Assembly (NCBI GenBank): GCA_033964015.1
Contig: JAWWUD010000099.1
Coordinates: forward strand, 372,001 to 436,000
DNA: 64,000 nt
Source: Scolanthus callimorphus
Taxonomy: Eukaryota > Cnidaria > Anthozoa > Actiniaria > Edwardsiidae
Direction of reading: 5' to 3'
Shown: positions 33,501 through 43,732 of the stretch, piece after piece
Numbering within the stretch: the stretch's first letter is position 1
How the letters are laid out: each line of letters begins with the position of its first letter
The notes under the pieces: generated by a model
The model's database searches: none
Told to the model about the DNA's origin: nothing
What the model saw: only the letters and a program-made list of their open reading frames with translations
Translations under genes and position numbers: made by a program

Positions 33501-33575
33501 GCTTTTGATCCATTCAAACCATGCTTTCCATTCAAAACTTGGAGATTTCAGCTTTTTTCTCCTCACAGCCGCCAT
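27573..33575 (-). CDS. ALG3: ALG3, Dol-P-Man:Man5GlcNAc2-PP-Dol alpha-1,3-mannosyltransferase, 8 exons
   Basis: ER multi-pass enzyme that adds the first lumenal mannose to the lipid-linked N-glycan precursor. Exons in gene order: 33407-33575, 32165-32264, 31600-31746, 30828-30986, 30604-30721, 30225-30429, 29438-29602 and 27573-27749; about 415 residues expected (human 438). Family blocks: [116 protein letters not shown] and [15 protein letters not shown], ending in a Lys-rich tail (SNNKKL). Eight single bases are missing: one in exon 3, two in exon 4, three in exon 5, one in exon 7 and one in exon 8. Most are in short homopolymers. All splice borders and phases fit once these are counted, and no substitution-type stop is seen. 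The last-exon frame is the least certain; an unshifted reading would stop at 27626. Confidence 0.9.
27955..28110. repeat. family E dispersed repeat (CAGAACGCAGCATTGACAAT)
   Basis: GAGGAATAATTGTTTAGTCA, CACTAGTAGATCAATTTGTA and CATCAGAACGCAGCATTGAC recur at 55690-55870, partly at 57250-57345 and, interrupted, at 59400-59745. It is in the last ALG3 intron. Confidence 0.6.
32343..32520. mobile_element. family D fold-back repeat, copy 2
   Basis: TGTGGTTCCAGAAAATATCC, CCCTTCCGTAGAGGGAG and GGAATTTCC motifs match the copy at 15127-15360 in mirrored order, with a C run near 32395 and a 15-base G run at 32501-32515. It lies in ALG3 intron 1. A third, partial relative is near 34690-34840. Confidence 0.6.
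32875..33210. mobile_element. GGACGTCAACCCCAGG TIR element interrupted by a second element
   Basis: GGACGTCAACCCCA at the left pairs with TGGGGTTGACGTCC at the right. The left arm is split: after CCCCA comes a 136-bp insert at 32889-33024 bounded by GGGCCGGTTCC and GGAACCGGGCC, and the arm resumes with CAGGACT. The insert carries repeated TTATCC/GGATAA motifs. A partial relative of the outer element lies at about 13290-13380. Confidence 0.7.
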
Positions 33576-33723
33576 ATTGCGAGATTTTCGGCCGCACGAA
33601 ACTTATCCTTGCAGTCGTTTTGACGTGTGATTGGCTTGTGATTCTTCGGACATCAGTCGAGTCTATTCCGGACATATCCGACTCGATATTGACTGGGAAT
33701 TTTGCTTGAGCCCGCGATACACG
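33576..33723. promoter_or_regulatory. bidirectional promoter between ALG3 (-) and the folate-receptor-like gene (+)
   Basis: Only 148 bases separate the two divergent start codons, so both transcription starts must lie in or very near this segment. It holds an ATTGG (inverted CCAAT box) at 33630-33634 next to a TGACGT half-site at 33621-33626, with CpG-containing flanks. No TATA box is obvious. Use as a shared promoter is inferred from geometry. Confidence 0.65.
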
Positions 33724-35751
33724 ATGAGAATCCGCATGGAACTCCCAAACAACAAAATGGCGGGCAGAGGTCGAATGCGATGGACGGCATGGCTAAGTTT
33801 ATGGACTATCATGAGTTTATCAGCCCTTTGTAGCAGCCAGATTGCAATGCAATCGAGTCAGTGCAGTTATTATGGTAAGATACACTATTTATCTTGTTTT
33901 CTATAGTGTCCAAAGCTATAAAAGCGCTCACATTTTGAACGTGTTTTGAAGTGTTTGGGGAAAACCGTCAAATTATTCTCGAAAGTGGAATCCACAGCTT
34001 TCATTGCCATCGTATTGAGCATTTGATTGTCACTGGAATGTTGCCAAGTGAGCATGTGCAAGAAGGACAATATTGCTGTATCTTAATATACGTTAGATTT
34101 TTGGCAATTCCATTTGGTAGTTCAAAATCAAATCAAGAAATAGGGAAGCTGCCTACACGAGAGAAATTTAAAACCTGTCAATAGTGTATAGTCTTCTTGC
34201 AATCACGAGATCGAAGCTGGACTTTGCCCCAGAAATGTAGTTTTGTCCATAGTCTCACTAAACAGCGTGGAAAAGTATCGTGTGACAAAATGCCTGGAGG
34301 GATTTTCTGCTTGTTTCGACTACAAAACTTCAATATGACTCAGTAGAGATTAAAAGTTGAAATCCGCAGAGTAAATATGGGCATGGTAATGACAGGTATG
34401 TCAGGAAGAAGGTGTGATCATGCTGTAAAACGTAAACACAATCATTACTTGTAGCCAATCCAAGAAGTCCTGCTAATATACTTACTTCCTGTAGAAGCCA
34501 AATGTTAATTGCATGAATGTCAGAATGAGTTGTAATTCTCTCTTGTTGGTGTGCTAAGGGGCCGACCATTTGACTTTTGAGGGGAGGGGAGTGGATGATT
34601 TTTTTTTGCAAGATATTTTTTTTATTTATCTAAGATATTGTAGGATATTTATTTTGTAAAATTAGTTGAGGATTATCACAAATATACTGTGCAGGAATTT
34701 TTTTTGCAAAATCAACCACCAATTTGTATGGATAATAATGTCTTAATCCTCTGAAAAATCAGGTAAATTCACCCCTCTGGAATTCCAGTTCCCTCCATGG
34801 TGGGAGTATGGATTTTTTCTGGAATTGCACAATGTATTATGCCAGGCATTAGTATTCCAAATTGGATTGTGTGAAAAAGTTGGAAATACTACTCAAATAA
34901 CTAAACCCTTGTGATAGGCTGTAGATGCCTATCCATCTTTTATGAAGCTTCAAACAGTTTTCCAAACTAGTATACTGACTTTTGAAAGGGCAGGGGCTTT
35001 TTGCTTTCCAGGACTGAAATATATAAGAACTACCCTCTACTGTTACGCAGAGTGCAATGTATGATACCTTGGTCTATTGTCTGATCCAAAAGACTAAGGA
35101 AACACAGTGGAAGTAAACACGACCCACAATGTGAACCTTGTCTCACACAGAAAAATTTCCTTTGTCTGAGTTGAGAATCCATTGTGGAACACAGCAGTGA
35201 GAGACCCTGAGTGCCATTAACACATCTGAGCCAACCATGTTTCAGAATAATTCTTACTCTTTTTATGGTGTATTATAGGTAGTGGCAGAACACCAGAAGA
35301 AGCTTACAGTCTCTCAAACTGCACTTGGTACAGAGAGCGCTCCTGCTGCAGACACACAGAGGTCACTTCAGCCTTTAATGGCATGATGTCCCTATATGGT
35401 GCCAATCAAGAATGTCGTAATCGTATGAACTACCTAATGTGCTACTTCTGCAGCCCAGAACAAGGTCTGTGGTTTAAAAATGGCAAGCTTCATGTGTGTG
35501 AAGACTACTGCAATGCTGTATATGAACACTGTAAAGGTGCTTCCTACCAGGGCAAAAGTATCGGGAATGCATATTCTAATGGACTGCAGTTTTGTCATGC
35601 ACAGTTTTTCAAGGCAGTGACTGGAAGTAATCAAGAGTGCTTTAGTTATGATAGCACTTTGTTTGGTTCATCAGCAAAATTAGTTGGAAAATGCATCCCA
35701 TATATTATTACATTACTTGGAATATTCCTAAATAATTTCTTATTATTATAA
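33724..35751 (+). CDS. GPI-anchored folate-receptor-like cysteine-rich protein, 2 exons, 207 aa
   Basis: Exon 1 is 33724-33874 and exon 2 is 35279-35751, joined in phase inside a Gly codon. The first ATG is used here; the ATG at 33757 has a better context and is also possible. Residues about 18-39 (MRWTAWLSLWTIMSLSALCS) form a signal peptide. The mature part has the folate-receptor-family cysteine pattern: NCTWYRERSCCRHTEV, then NQECRNRMNYLMCYFCSPEQ, HVCEDYCNAVYEHCK and LQFCHAQFF. The C-terminus is a hydrophobic run (IPYIITLLGIFLNNFLLL) after GSSAKLVGKC, as in GPI-anchor signals. At about 150 mature residues it is shorter than vertebrate folate receptors, and the tryptophan-rich ligand pocket is not evident, so folate binding is not implied. 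The frame is intact. It may also be compared with the cysteine-rich domain of HHIP. Confidence 0.8.
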
Positions 35752-36013
35752 ATGTTTTGAATTCAACTTCCTTGGTGATATACAGACGTTTTCAAAACGT
35801 CCTGTCTATACACAAGTGGACTCTACAAAATAAAAACTGCACATTGGCAAAATACTAGCACTGAAGTAAAGAACATGACAAATAGAATCTATCTCTATAG
35901 CTTTTATATGTGTACATATTGTAAATTCAAGATCCAAATGCTTTCTATTGCAGTTTGATAGTATTGACATCAATACTTTGTGTTGTATTCTGTCACTTAT
36001 ATATTTTGTACAA

Positions 36014-36679
36014 TGGGCTGTTCCAAAAATAATTGTACCTCCCCTATTGAGGAACCTGGAAATTCCACAGGGATCGCTGTGTTTGACCCTGGAATTTCCA
36101 CAGGGTTTGTTGATTTTGACCCTGGAATTTCCACGGGGTCCATGATTTTGACCCTGGAATTTCCACAGGACCATCCATTTTACCCTAGAATTTCCACAGG
36201 TTATTCATTTTGCAACTGTGGAATTTTGTGTTTGGCCCTGGAATTTTCACAGGGTTTGTTGATTTTGACCCTGAAATTTCCACGGGGTCCATGATTTTGA
36301 CCCTGGAATTTCCACAGGACCATCCATTTTACCCTAGAATTTCCACAGGTTATTCATTTTGCAACTGTGGAATTTTGTGTTTGGCCCTGGAATTTTCACA
36401 GGGTTTGTTGATTTTGACCCTGAAATTTCCACGGGGTCCATGATTTTGACCCTGGAATTTCCACAGGACCATCCATTTTACCCTAGAATTTCCACAGGTT
36501 ATTCATTTTGCAACTGTGGAATTTCACAGGCACACAAGAGAATGAGGAATTTCCACAGGGGTTGCTTCAAATTTCCACAGGGGTTGTACACAAGTCTGGA
36601 TTTCCACTGGGGTAGAGCAATTTTTGAAAATTTGGAGTTCCTCGATAGGGGGGGTACAAATATTTTTTGGAACAGCCCA
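36014..36679. mobile_element. TIR element (TGGGCTGTTCC) carrying a minisatellite, copy 1
   Basis: The termini TGGGCTGTTCCAAAAATAAT and ...TATTTTTTGGAACAGCCCA pair, followed inward by CCCCTATTGAGGAAC and GTTCCTCGATAGGGG. The interior is an array of about 28-33-bp units with the core GGAATTTCCACAGG, organised into a higher-order repeat of 149 bp present almost three times (for example 36210 and 36359). A second copy in the other orientation, with fewer units, is at 49551-49814. Open frames running through the array are a by-product of the repeat length. Confidence 0.8.
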
Positions 36680-36812
36680 ATCTATATGAAAGGACACATA
36701 GCAGAAAAGTAAATTATATCATGGGGTATTGTATCATGTAATTCCTGTTTTGTGTAATTCTTGTCTCTTGCAAAAGACAGCTAAAAAGGCTGCTTCTTTA
36801 GGCATGAGAATC

Positions 36813-36985
36813 AATACAGGGGTGTACCCAAGATTTTTTAAAGGAGGGTTCCACTTTGCTATTCACCTGTCCCTACCCATAAATTTCGGGAGGGACACTA
36901 TTCAGAACACACTACACTATGTTGGCTAAAAATAGGGGGATTCCGGAACCCCTGGAACCCCCCTCCCCCTGAGTATGCCCCTGCA
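36813..36985. repeat. AGGGG(C/T)GTA-C-CA fold-back repeat
   Basis: CAGGGGTGTACCCAAGATTT at the left and CCCCTGAGTATGCCCCTG at the right are mirrored. The motif belongs to a dispersed GGGGCGTAGCCAGG series also seen near 3112, 44145, 53354, 55400 and 59492. Confidence 0.5.
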
Positions 36986-37239
36986 ATACAACATAATTCT
37001 TTATGGTACAAACGGCATAACGCAGATGGATACTGGTCTTCTTTATTCCTTGGTCTTTAGCAAGAATCATAGCGTCAGCTGCCATTCATCTACTTCTACA
37101 TCTACTTTATTGACTGATAAAACTTGTGCATAACATCAGTATAAATCAATATATGTATTAAAAAATATATAGCAATTTCAATGTATTAAAAAATATATAA
37201 CAATTTCAAATAAATAAATATTTTCAAAAAACAATATAG

Positions 37240-38340
37240 AAAAATAGACCATTGGCCATTCTCTGTCATATGTTTGATAAGCTCCTCCTTAATTTAGTGA
37301 GGTCCTCTATATTTACAACAGAACCCGGCAGGTTATTCCAATGTTTAATCCCCCATGGAAAAAAACTATTTGCATGTTGGTTGCAATTTGAATGTGGTCT
37401 CAAGAACCACCGTTCCTTGAGGGCCTGGCCAAAGGAACGAGAAAGGGCTCTCTCTCAATGTCCACGGTTCCATAAATGGAACATGGACATCCGAGAGAGA
37501 GAGTCCGCCTGCCCTTAAGGGATGGTCACTCTGACTGCTTACTCAGCATATTTGTTACAACCCCTGGTTCTCTCAAATAGTTATTACAGCAAACTGTGGC
37601 TGCACTGCGCTGTACCATATCAAGGCGATGTTTGTCCTTTTGGAGGTATGGGTACCAGACAGAGTTTGCATATTCCAACTTAGGCCTAACTAGGCTACAA
37701 TAAAGCTTGGATTTACAATCAGCTGAGGCCGTTCTGAAATTTCGTCTAATAACCCAAGGGTCTGATTTGCGCTGGATGTAATTTGTGCGATATGGTTACC
37801 CCATTTTAGATCTGCCGAGAGTAATACCCTAAGAAGAAATGGTGGTGGACCCTCTCCAATAACTAGTTATTTAGTGAATAGGAAAGGCCTGGATTTACTA
37901 TCCTGCTCATAGAAAAACACATTGTATGGCATTTTTCTACATTAAAGGCCATTTGCCAATCCAACCTACTCATGGCATCTAGATCATTTTGCAACTCAGG
38001 CTGTCATTTGGGCCATCAATAGTACGATATAAAAGACAGTCATCTGCAAAAAGCCTTATAGATGACGAGATGCTCAATGGGAGATCATTTACAAATAGCA
38101 GGAACAACAAAGGTCCCAACACCGTTCCTTGAGGTACCCCAGAGGTAACTGAGTACTGGCTGGATGTTACACCCTCTAGAGTGACATTCTGAGTTCTCTG
38201 GTTGAGGAAATCTTCCACCCAAGCCAGTAAGCTACCCATGATGCCATAATAACTTAATTTATAGAGTAGCCGCTCATGTGGTACTCGGTCAAAGGTTTTG
38301 GAAAAATCTAAAATAAATGCATCGACCATTCATAAATTCA
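37240..38340 (-). mobile_element. 5'-truncated LINE (CR1/L2-like) reverse transcriptase fragment
   Basis: The reverse-strand frame at 37979-38329 encodes the palm of a non-LTR reverse transcriptase: AFILDFSKTFDRVPHERLL, SGVPQGTVLGPLLFLLFVND and the catalytic LFADDCLLY. Downstream on the same strand, in broken frames, come FNVEKCHTM-like and FFPWG-x-HWNNLPG-like pieces typical of the C-terminus, towards about 37255. The AT-rich repeat TGTATTAAAAAATATATA at 37155-37200 lies just beyond. Endonuclease and most of the fingers are missing. It is an inactive remnant; the exact clade is uncertain. Confidence 0.8.
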
Positions 38341-39980
38341 AACTCATACCCATTAGTTAAATTATTGCTGATGCATTACCTAGCGTTTCTAAAAACTTTG
38401 GTCATCATTTCTTTGGTATTTTTCATACAGAGCTGTCTATGTGTTTTAAAACAGGTGGAACGTGAGAGAATACCTGTAACATGAATGTGATCAGCCATTA
38501 TTTGTAGATCACAAAAGGCTTGTCTGAAAACCACCCAGAATGAAGTGTGTAGGAATAATGAATACTAGCCAAAAAGAAGCCCGTAGCCACAAAAAAAATA
38601 AGCTCTTAACCTATCAGTTCCTAGCACTTCCTACCTATACAATGTCAAAAATATCAAGCATCGAGAAGCCCTCAACCGGCTAAGAATAAGCAACCCATGG
38701 CCCCCATGGCCCCTACTTCACGGGCATTAAAATTCAGGAAGTTTTTATGCCCACGTAGTCGTCTTGTTCTATTCTTAAATCTATGAAATCAGTATCAGAC
38801 AGGTGTAATTATCACTGACGTAGGTATATTGGGTACAACAGGAAGTATTTATTAGCTCGGTCTAGTTCCTTTTTTGGCCTGGAAGATGTATGGGAAAAAT
38901 AATCCGTACTACAGTAAAAAACCTTAACATTTTCTGTTAGCCAAATTTGCCCATTTTATGCGCATTAGAGTAAACGTAAAAACATCTTTAACCTGATATA
39001 AAAACTAACATAGGAGGTTTTATTGGATGAGAAGTGGATTCTTATATGTGTGTGTGTCCCCTCTGACGATTTTGTAGTGCGTTTTCAACACCGGACCATG
39101 AAGTCGTAGAAAGCCATAGTATGGTCGTTTTCGAGAGATTGCTGAGTTAGAGTTCTTACTAGAGCTGCGCGATGAGATAATATGTTTAATACAAGGTGTA
39201 TCATTATCAATAAATTGAAGTGAAGATGTAGGCGACAGTGATGGCGTAATCTGCAAGAAGGCACCTCCGGCTGATTCCGCGCCAGCGCCAACGCCAACGC
39301 ACGTGTTTTCGCAGGCAATTATGTCTGAGTATCGATAAGCCAGTCAGAATTGATGGCTCTGGGGGTTCTCTTTAACTTGTTGCACTTAAAAAACTTTTTT
39401 CATGGACTCTAAGTTCGGACGTTATTCACAGCGGCAATCGTGTGCGAGCATGTTGAATGCATTTTCTCACTCGCATATGAACGACGCCTACGTTGTGTTA
39501 GCGATTGCATCATGAGATTCAGTCACGCGTAGGTCACGCGCGCTGAGCCACACACGAGTGTTAGGGAATTAGTGGAATTCGTGCTTGTAATGCCTGATTC
39601 ACATGCTGCGATTTGTCTCGATTGTATTTTCAGCCGTGACGTACTTGATTTGCCCGAAGGAAAATCGGGCCTGACACACATTGACCCAAAAAAAACTTCA
39701 TGATGTGATACCACAAACCACAGATTTTTCAGTGGGGGTTGGGAAGCAAAAAAATCGAGCAGGCAAAAAAGTGGCCGACTAATGGCTCATCTCCAGTGTA
39801 AGAACTCACCAGCTGCGTCACAAAGCTTTCTTTGTTTGTAGAACGAAGGTTGAACCAATCATGATTAATAGTAACTAAACACAAAGGTGTCCTCGGGAAT
39901 GGTTCTTACACTGGAGATGACCCAGAATAATTCCTGCAGAACTGGGACACTCAAACAAAAATTCGAGTGAGTCAGAAACG

Positions 39981-39987
39981 CCCCCCC

Positions 39988-40018
<31 letters not shown>
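39981..40018. repeat. 24-base poly(C) followed by (AC)n
   Basis: C run at 39981-40004, continuing into about seven AC units. Confidence 0.95.
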
Positions 40019-40019
<1 letters not shown>

Positions 40020-40710
40020 TTTCTCTAATGGTTCGTCCCTAATCCCTTGCATGGTCTTGCGTGACGGGGTTCGAATATTTCGATAGGATTCCGAGTCGCC
40101 CTGTCTGAGTTCTCGAGTGCTGCTGTTCGTTCAATCTTGGATGTATTTTTTCTTTTTTGTTTGCTGCTGATGGGCGAAACATTTTTCGTGTACACTTTCT
40201 GTCTCAGGATAATAATTACGTGATGTTTTTTTCTAGCGCTTTCGCTCAGCTAAGCTTCTCATGCATTAAACAAAAAGTTTCCCAGTGACGCCCCCGTTGT
40301 TACGCACAGTTTAGGTGATTTCTTTGTAACAGATTTAAAGTCAAAAACACCGTCCATTATTGCTTAAAGAAAACGTGATCATGGTTTCTGATTACATCTG
40401 ACTGATATTGAACCAAATTAGCTAAGTTTCCTATTTATTAACGGTGTTATTGAAAAATTTAAAAGTCTGTTTTGTTTTGCTTTGTTTTCAGTGCAGTTTT
40501 CTAAAGAAAAACGTGCGACCCTCGCTTCCGGTTTGTGACCGGAAGTATCCCAGGAAGCAGTGCGTGCAGGGAGACCTTGGCTACCACGTCACGTTGTTGT
40601 TTGTTGCAGAGACTCGAGTCGTTCGAGAATGGCGCTCCTAGAGTTCACATAGTCGATGGGAAATCGCTAACTTTTCGCGTAATAGTGCCTCTAAAGTAGT
40701 CCAAAATACC

Positions 40711-41768
40711 ATGGCTTGTAGCAGCAGTAGTACTAGATCGGAATTCATAGTTGGTGGCAAATATCGCCTTGTACGAAAGATTGGAAGCGGTTCTTTTGGA
40801 GACATCTACCTTGCGGTCAATCTAACAAATGGCGAGGAGGTAGCGGTAAAATTGGAGTCGCAAAAAGCTCGCCATCCGCAGCTTTTATACGAGTCAAAAC
40901 TGTACAAAATACTACAAGGTGGAGTAGGGATTCCATCAGTTCGCTGGTATGGACAAGAAAGGGACTACAACGTTCTTGTAATGGATCTTTTAGGACCAAG
41001 TTTGGAGGATTTGTTTAACTTTTGTTCGCGTCGTTTTACAATGAAGACAGTTCTAATGCTTGCGGACCAAATGATAAGCCGTATAGAGTACGTTCACAAT
41101 AAGAATTTCATTCACCGTGATATCAAGCCCGACAACTTTCTCATGGGAGTGGGAAACATTGCAATAAGTTGTATTTGATAGATTTTGGCCTGGCGAAGAA
41201 GTATCGGGATAGCAGATCGAAACAACACATCCCTTACCGCGAGGACAAGAATTTGACAGGGACGGCTCGATACGCAAGCATCAACGCTCACCTCGGCATT
41301 GAACAATCGCGGAGAGACGACATGGAATCGCTCGGCTACGTCCTAATGTATTTTAACCGCACTAGCCTGCCTTGGCAGGGCCTTAAAGCCGCCACAAAGA
41401 AACAGAAATATGAGAAAATCAGCGAGAAGAAAATGTCTACGCCCGTCGAAGTCCTATGCAAAGGCTTTCCGGCAGAGTTTGCCATGTATTTGAATTATTG
41501 TCGAGGGCTGCGGTTCGAAGAAGCTCCTGACTACATGTACTTGAGACAGCTATTTCGGATTCTTTTCCGTACTCTTAACTATCAGTATGACTATATCTTT
41601 GACTGGACTATGCTGAAACAGAAAGCTGCTGCCCAAGCGACGGCAACTTCGACAGCCACGGCAGGCGCTGGTACTCCAGTTCACAAGAAAACTGGAGAAC
41701 ATCATTTGCCTCATGGACACCCAGCGGCCGGCAAAAAAGGCATGTATGATGCGAAGTTCGAGTACTGA
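40711..41768 (+). CDS. CSNK1A1: casein kinase 1 alpha, intronless, one frameshift
   Basis: Ser/Thr kinase of the CK1 family, known in animals for priming beta-catenin phosphorylation and for Hedgehog and circadian control. The frame from ATG 40711 gives [20 protein letters not shown] (glycine loop), [15 protein letters not shown], a [14 protein letters not shown] hinge and [14 protein letters not shown] (catalytic loop). It breaks near 41154-41157, where one A of the run in GGGAAACATTGC appears to be missing. The second frame carries [15 protein letters not shown] (DFG), [20 protein letters not shown] and the complete C-lobe to TAA-class stop codon TGA at 41766-41768. Corrected length is about 352 residues; the Ala/Thr-rich and His-rich tail is lineage-specific. 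Vertebrate CK1 alpha genes have many introns, so the lack of introns suggests a retrocopy or ancient intron loss. AATAAA at 42656-42661 is a candidate polyadenylation signal. Confidence 0.9.
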
Positions 41769-43700
41769 ACGTCTGAAAACTTCTGAGAGGAGAAACATGT
41801 ATCCGTATCTCCTAAACGTTTTTCGTGCTCTGGTAGAGGGAGCTCCACAGGGGCCCTTTCAATGAATGCCATTGTTGCGTCCAAAACGTTGCCTCTTTCT
41901 TCTGGGGCATAACGCTCATAATTTCAGCCATTTTCTAAGCTCCTATCGTTTTTTTTTTTCATGCCAGTAGAATAGCATGCATGCTATTATTTCCCCTGTC
42001 TTTTCATTATTTTTTTAGACATGTACATAGGCCAACTTTCCAGATAAGTAAAGGGGGGATATTAAGGTTACTGCACCATGGCAAGGTTTTAAAGTTTCAT
42101 ATTATGTAAAGCAATAGGCTTACTATTTCATTAGATTTCTTTATAAATAACAGTCTTTGATAAGGAAACAACATATCTTAGCTACTTATCAGAATTTATT
42201 GCCTATTAGACAATATCTGTAGCAAGGCTGCTTCCAGTGGACAGTGAAATTACTTTTGCATTAAATTTTTTTAATTATTTGTGCATACTTTCTGTCTTTG
42301 TTCAGTGATATTGTTCCAGAAGCATTAGAAACACTATGGAATGTTTGTGGTTTTCATGTTGGCCAACATTCAACCAAGTTGAATTTCTAATTTCTCTAGA
42401 GCAAATCTGACCCCAGGCTTGATAGCAAAGCTGGTTACAGGTGGAAAACACGATTGCTGTCATGTGTTACTCATATGAATGAACTCTTATTTGCATATTT
42501 GGGCTATTTCCTTTTTCTTACTATTATTATATGCAGTGAAAATCATTCCTGCATATTATTCACAAGACCACACATAATAATCTATCCCTTTAAAATAGTA
42601 ATGACAATTTTAATGTTCTTAGCTGCACTTTTAAAGAATAACTTGCCATCTTAATAATAAATTGAGCACTCCTGCCAATGTTTTGTTATGTCTTTTTTTA
42701 ATTCTAACTGATTATTTTTCCATTTCAGTTTGATTCATGAGTGAGAAGTGAGTCAGGTAACAGCAAGACTGTTGGGCATGAACAGCGCACCAGTCTTTAC
42801 ATGACCAAGAGTGCACAGGAGTGCTGTGCTAAGTTCTAGAGACAGTTTTGCTCTAATGTACTGGGGTTTCTCTTTCAGTCCTTATTACATAAACAAATGC
42901 CTGATGTGTTGGTGAAGTTGTCTAGATTGCATGAGAAGCTAAGAAGGCAGCCATCAAAATCATATCCCCTGCTAGCAGAGGCCTTTTTTACTTTTCTCCT
43001 GCCTTCCTGGCACTCAAACTTAAAAAAGAAACATGTCTGCTAGTTGGGAAGTTAAACAGTTCAAGAATATCAAATGCATTAATTTGATCTGTCAAATGTA
43101 TTGAGTGTAATAGGCTTGGTTTTGTAAAGAGAAACCCAACATCCAAGAGCAAATGATAAGTTGAGTGAGTGTGCTAGATGATTCCATGTATTCAATTCAC
43201 CCCAATTTTGTTTTCTTGCCTTGTAATTAGCATCACCATTTCTAATTCTGTAAGATAATCTTTTCAGTTTAATATAACTCTAAAAGTTCAACTTGTTTGT
43301 ATGCATTGGTTTTATATCTCATAAGTGATTGCCATTCATTACTTGAATTTTCTCAAATGTGCAAAGCTGTAAACTGGCCCATCTAGATCTTGACTCATCC
43401 TATGTAATCATTTCAGGATTTTTCCTTCATTTATTCAAATTTGCAGTTAAAAAAAACAATCAAACCTTTACAAGTGTGCTTTCATACTTCTCTGCCAGCT
43501 TTAAAGGGATTGATTTTCACTGATGCATATTTCTTGCCTGAAAGCAAATTACTGCCCATGAGTGGACATATTTGTCCAATCAAAATCAACAAATGTCCAA
43601 GGGAGTTTGTGATAAGCCGCCTCTGCAAGCAATGCTGTTCTTGCAGCTGAAGGCAAAGCAATAAGCCTAGGGCTTGAGCATTGCAAGTATTCTCTTGTCT

Positions 43701-43701
<1 letters not shown>

Positions 43702-43732
<31 letters not shown>
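43702..43732. repeat. poly(C) run, 31 bases
   Basis: Uninterrupted C run followed by TACCCCC. Confidence 0.95.

Larger units (their letters stand above)
35752..40710. other. intergenic region before casein kinase 1
   Basis: About 5 kb with no host gene recognised. It contains the TIR/minisatellite element (36014-36679), a fold-back repeat (36813-36985), a LINE fragment (37240-38340) and a poly(C)/(AC)n tract (39981-40018). Two GTTCTTACACTGGAGATGA-type inverted pieces near 39785-39925 form another weak fold-back. The stretch at 40490-40710 probably includes the CK1 5' UTR. Confidence 0.5.

Noticed and set aside
27573..33575. Calling ALG3 a dead pseudogene
   Set aside because: All splice borders, phases and family motifs are kept, and the only defects are single missing bases, mostly in short homopolymers. 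That pattern fits consensus error better than decay, though it cannot be excluded without reads.
35980..36712. Three overlapping plus-strand open frames of 77-117 codons with repeated protein sequence
   Set aside because: They arise from the GGAATTTCCACAGG array inside a TIR element. The 149-bp unit is not a multiple of three, so the frame restarts in each unit, and no domain is encoded.
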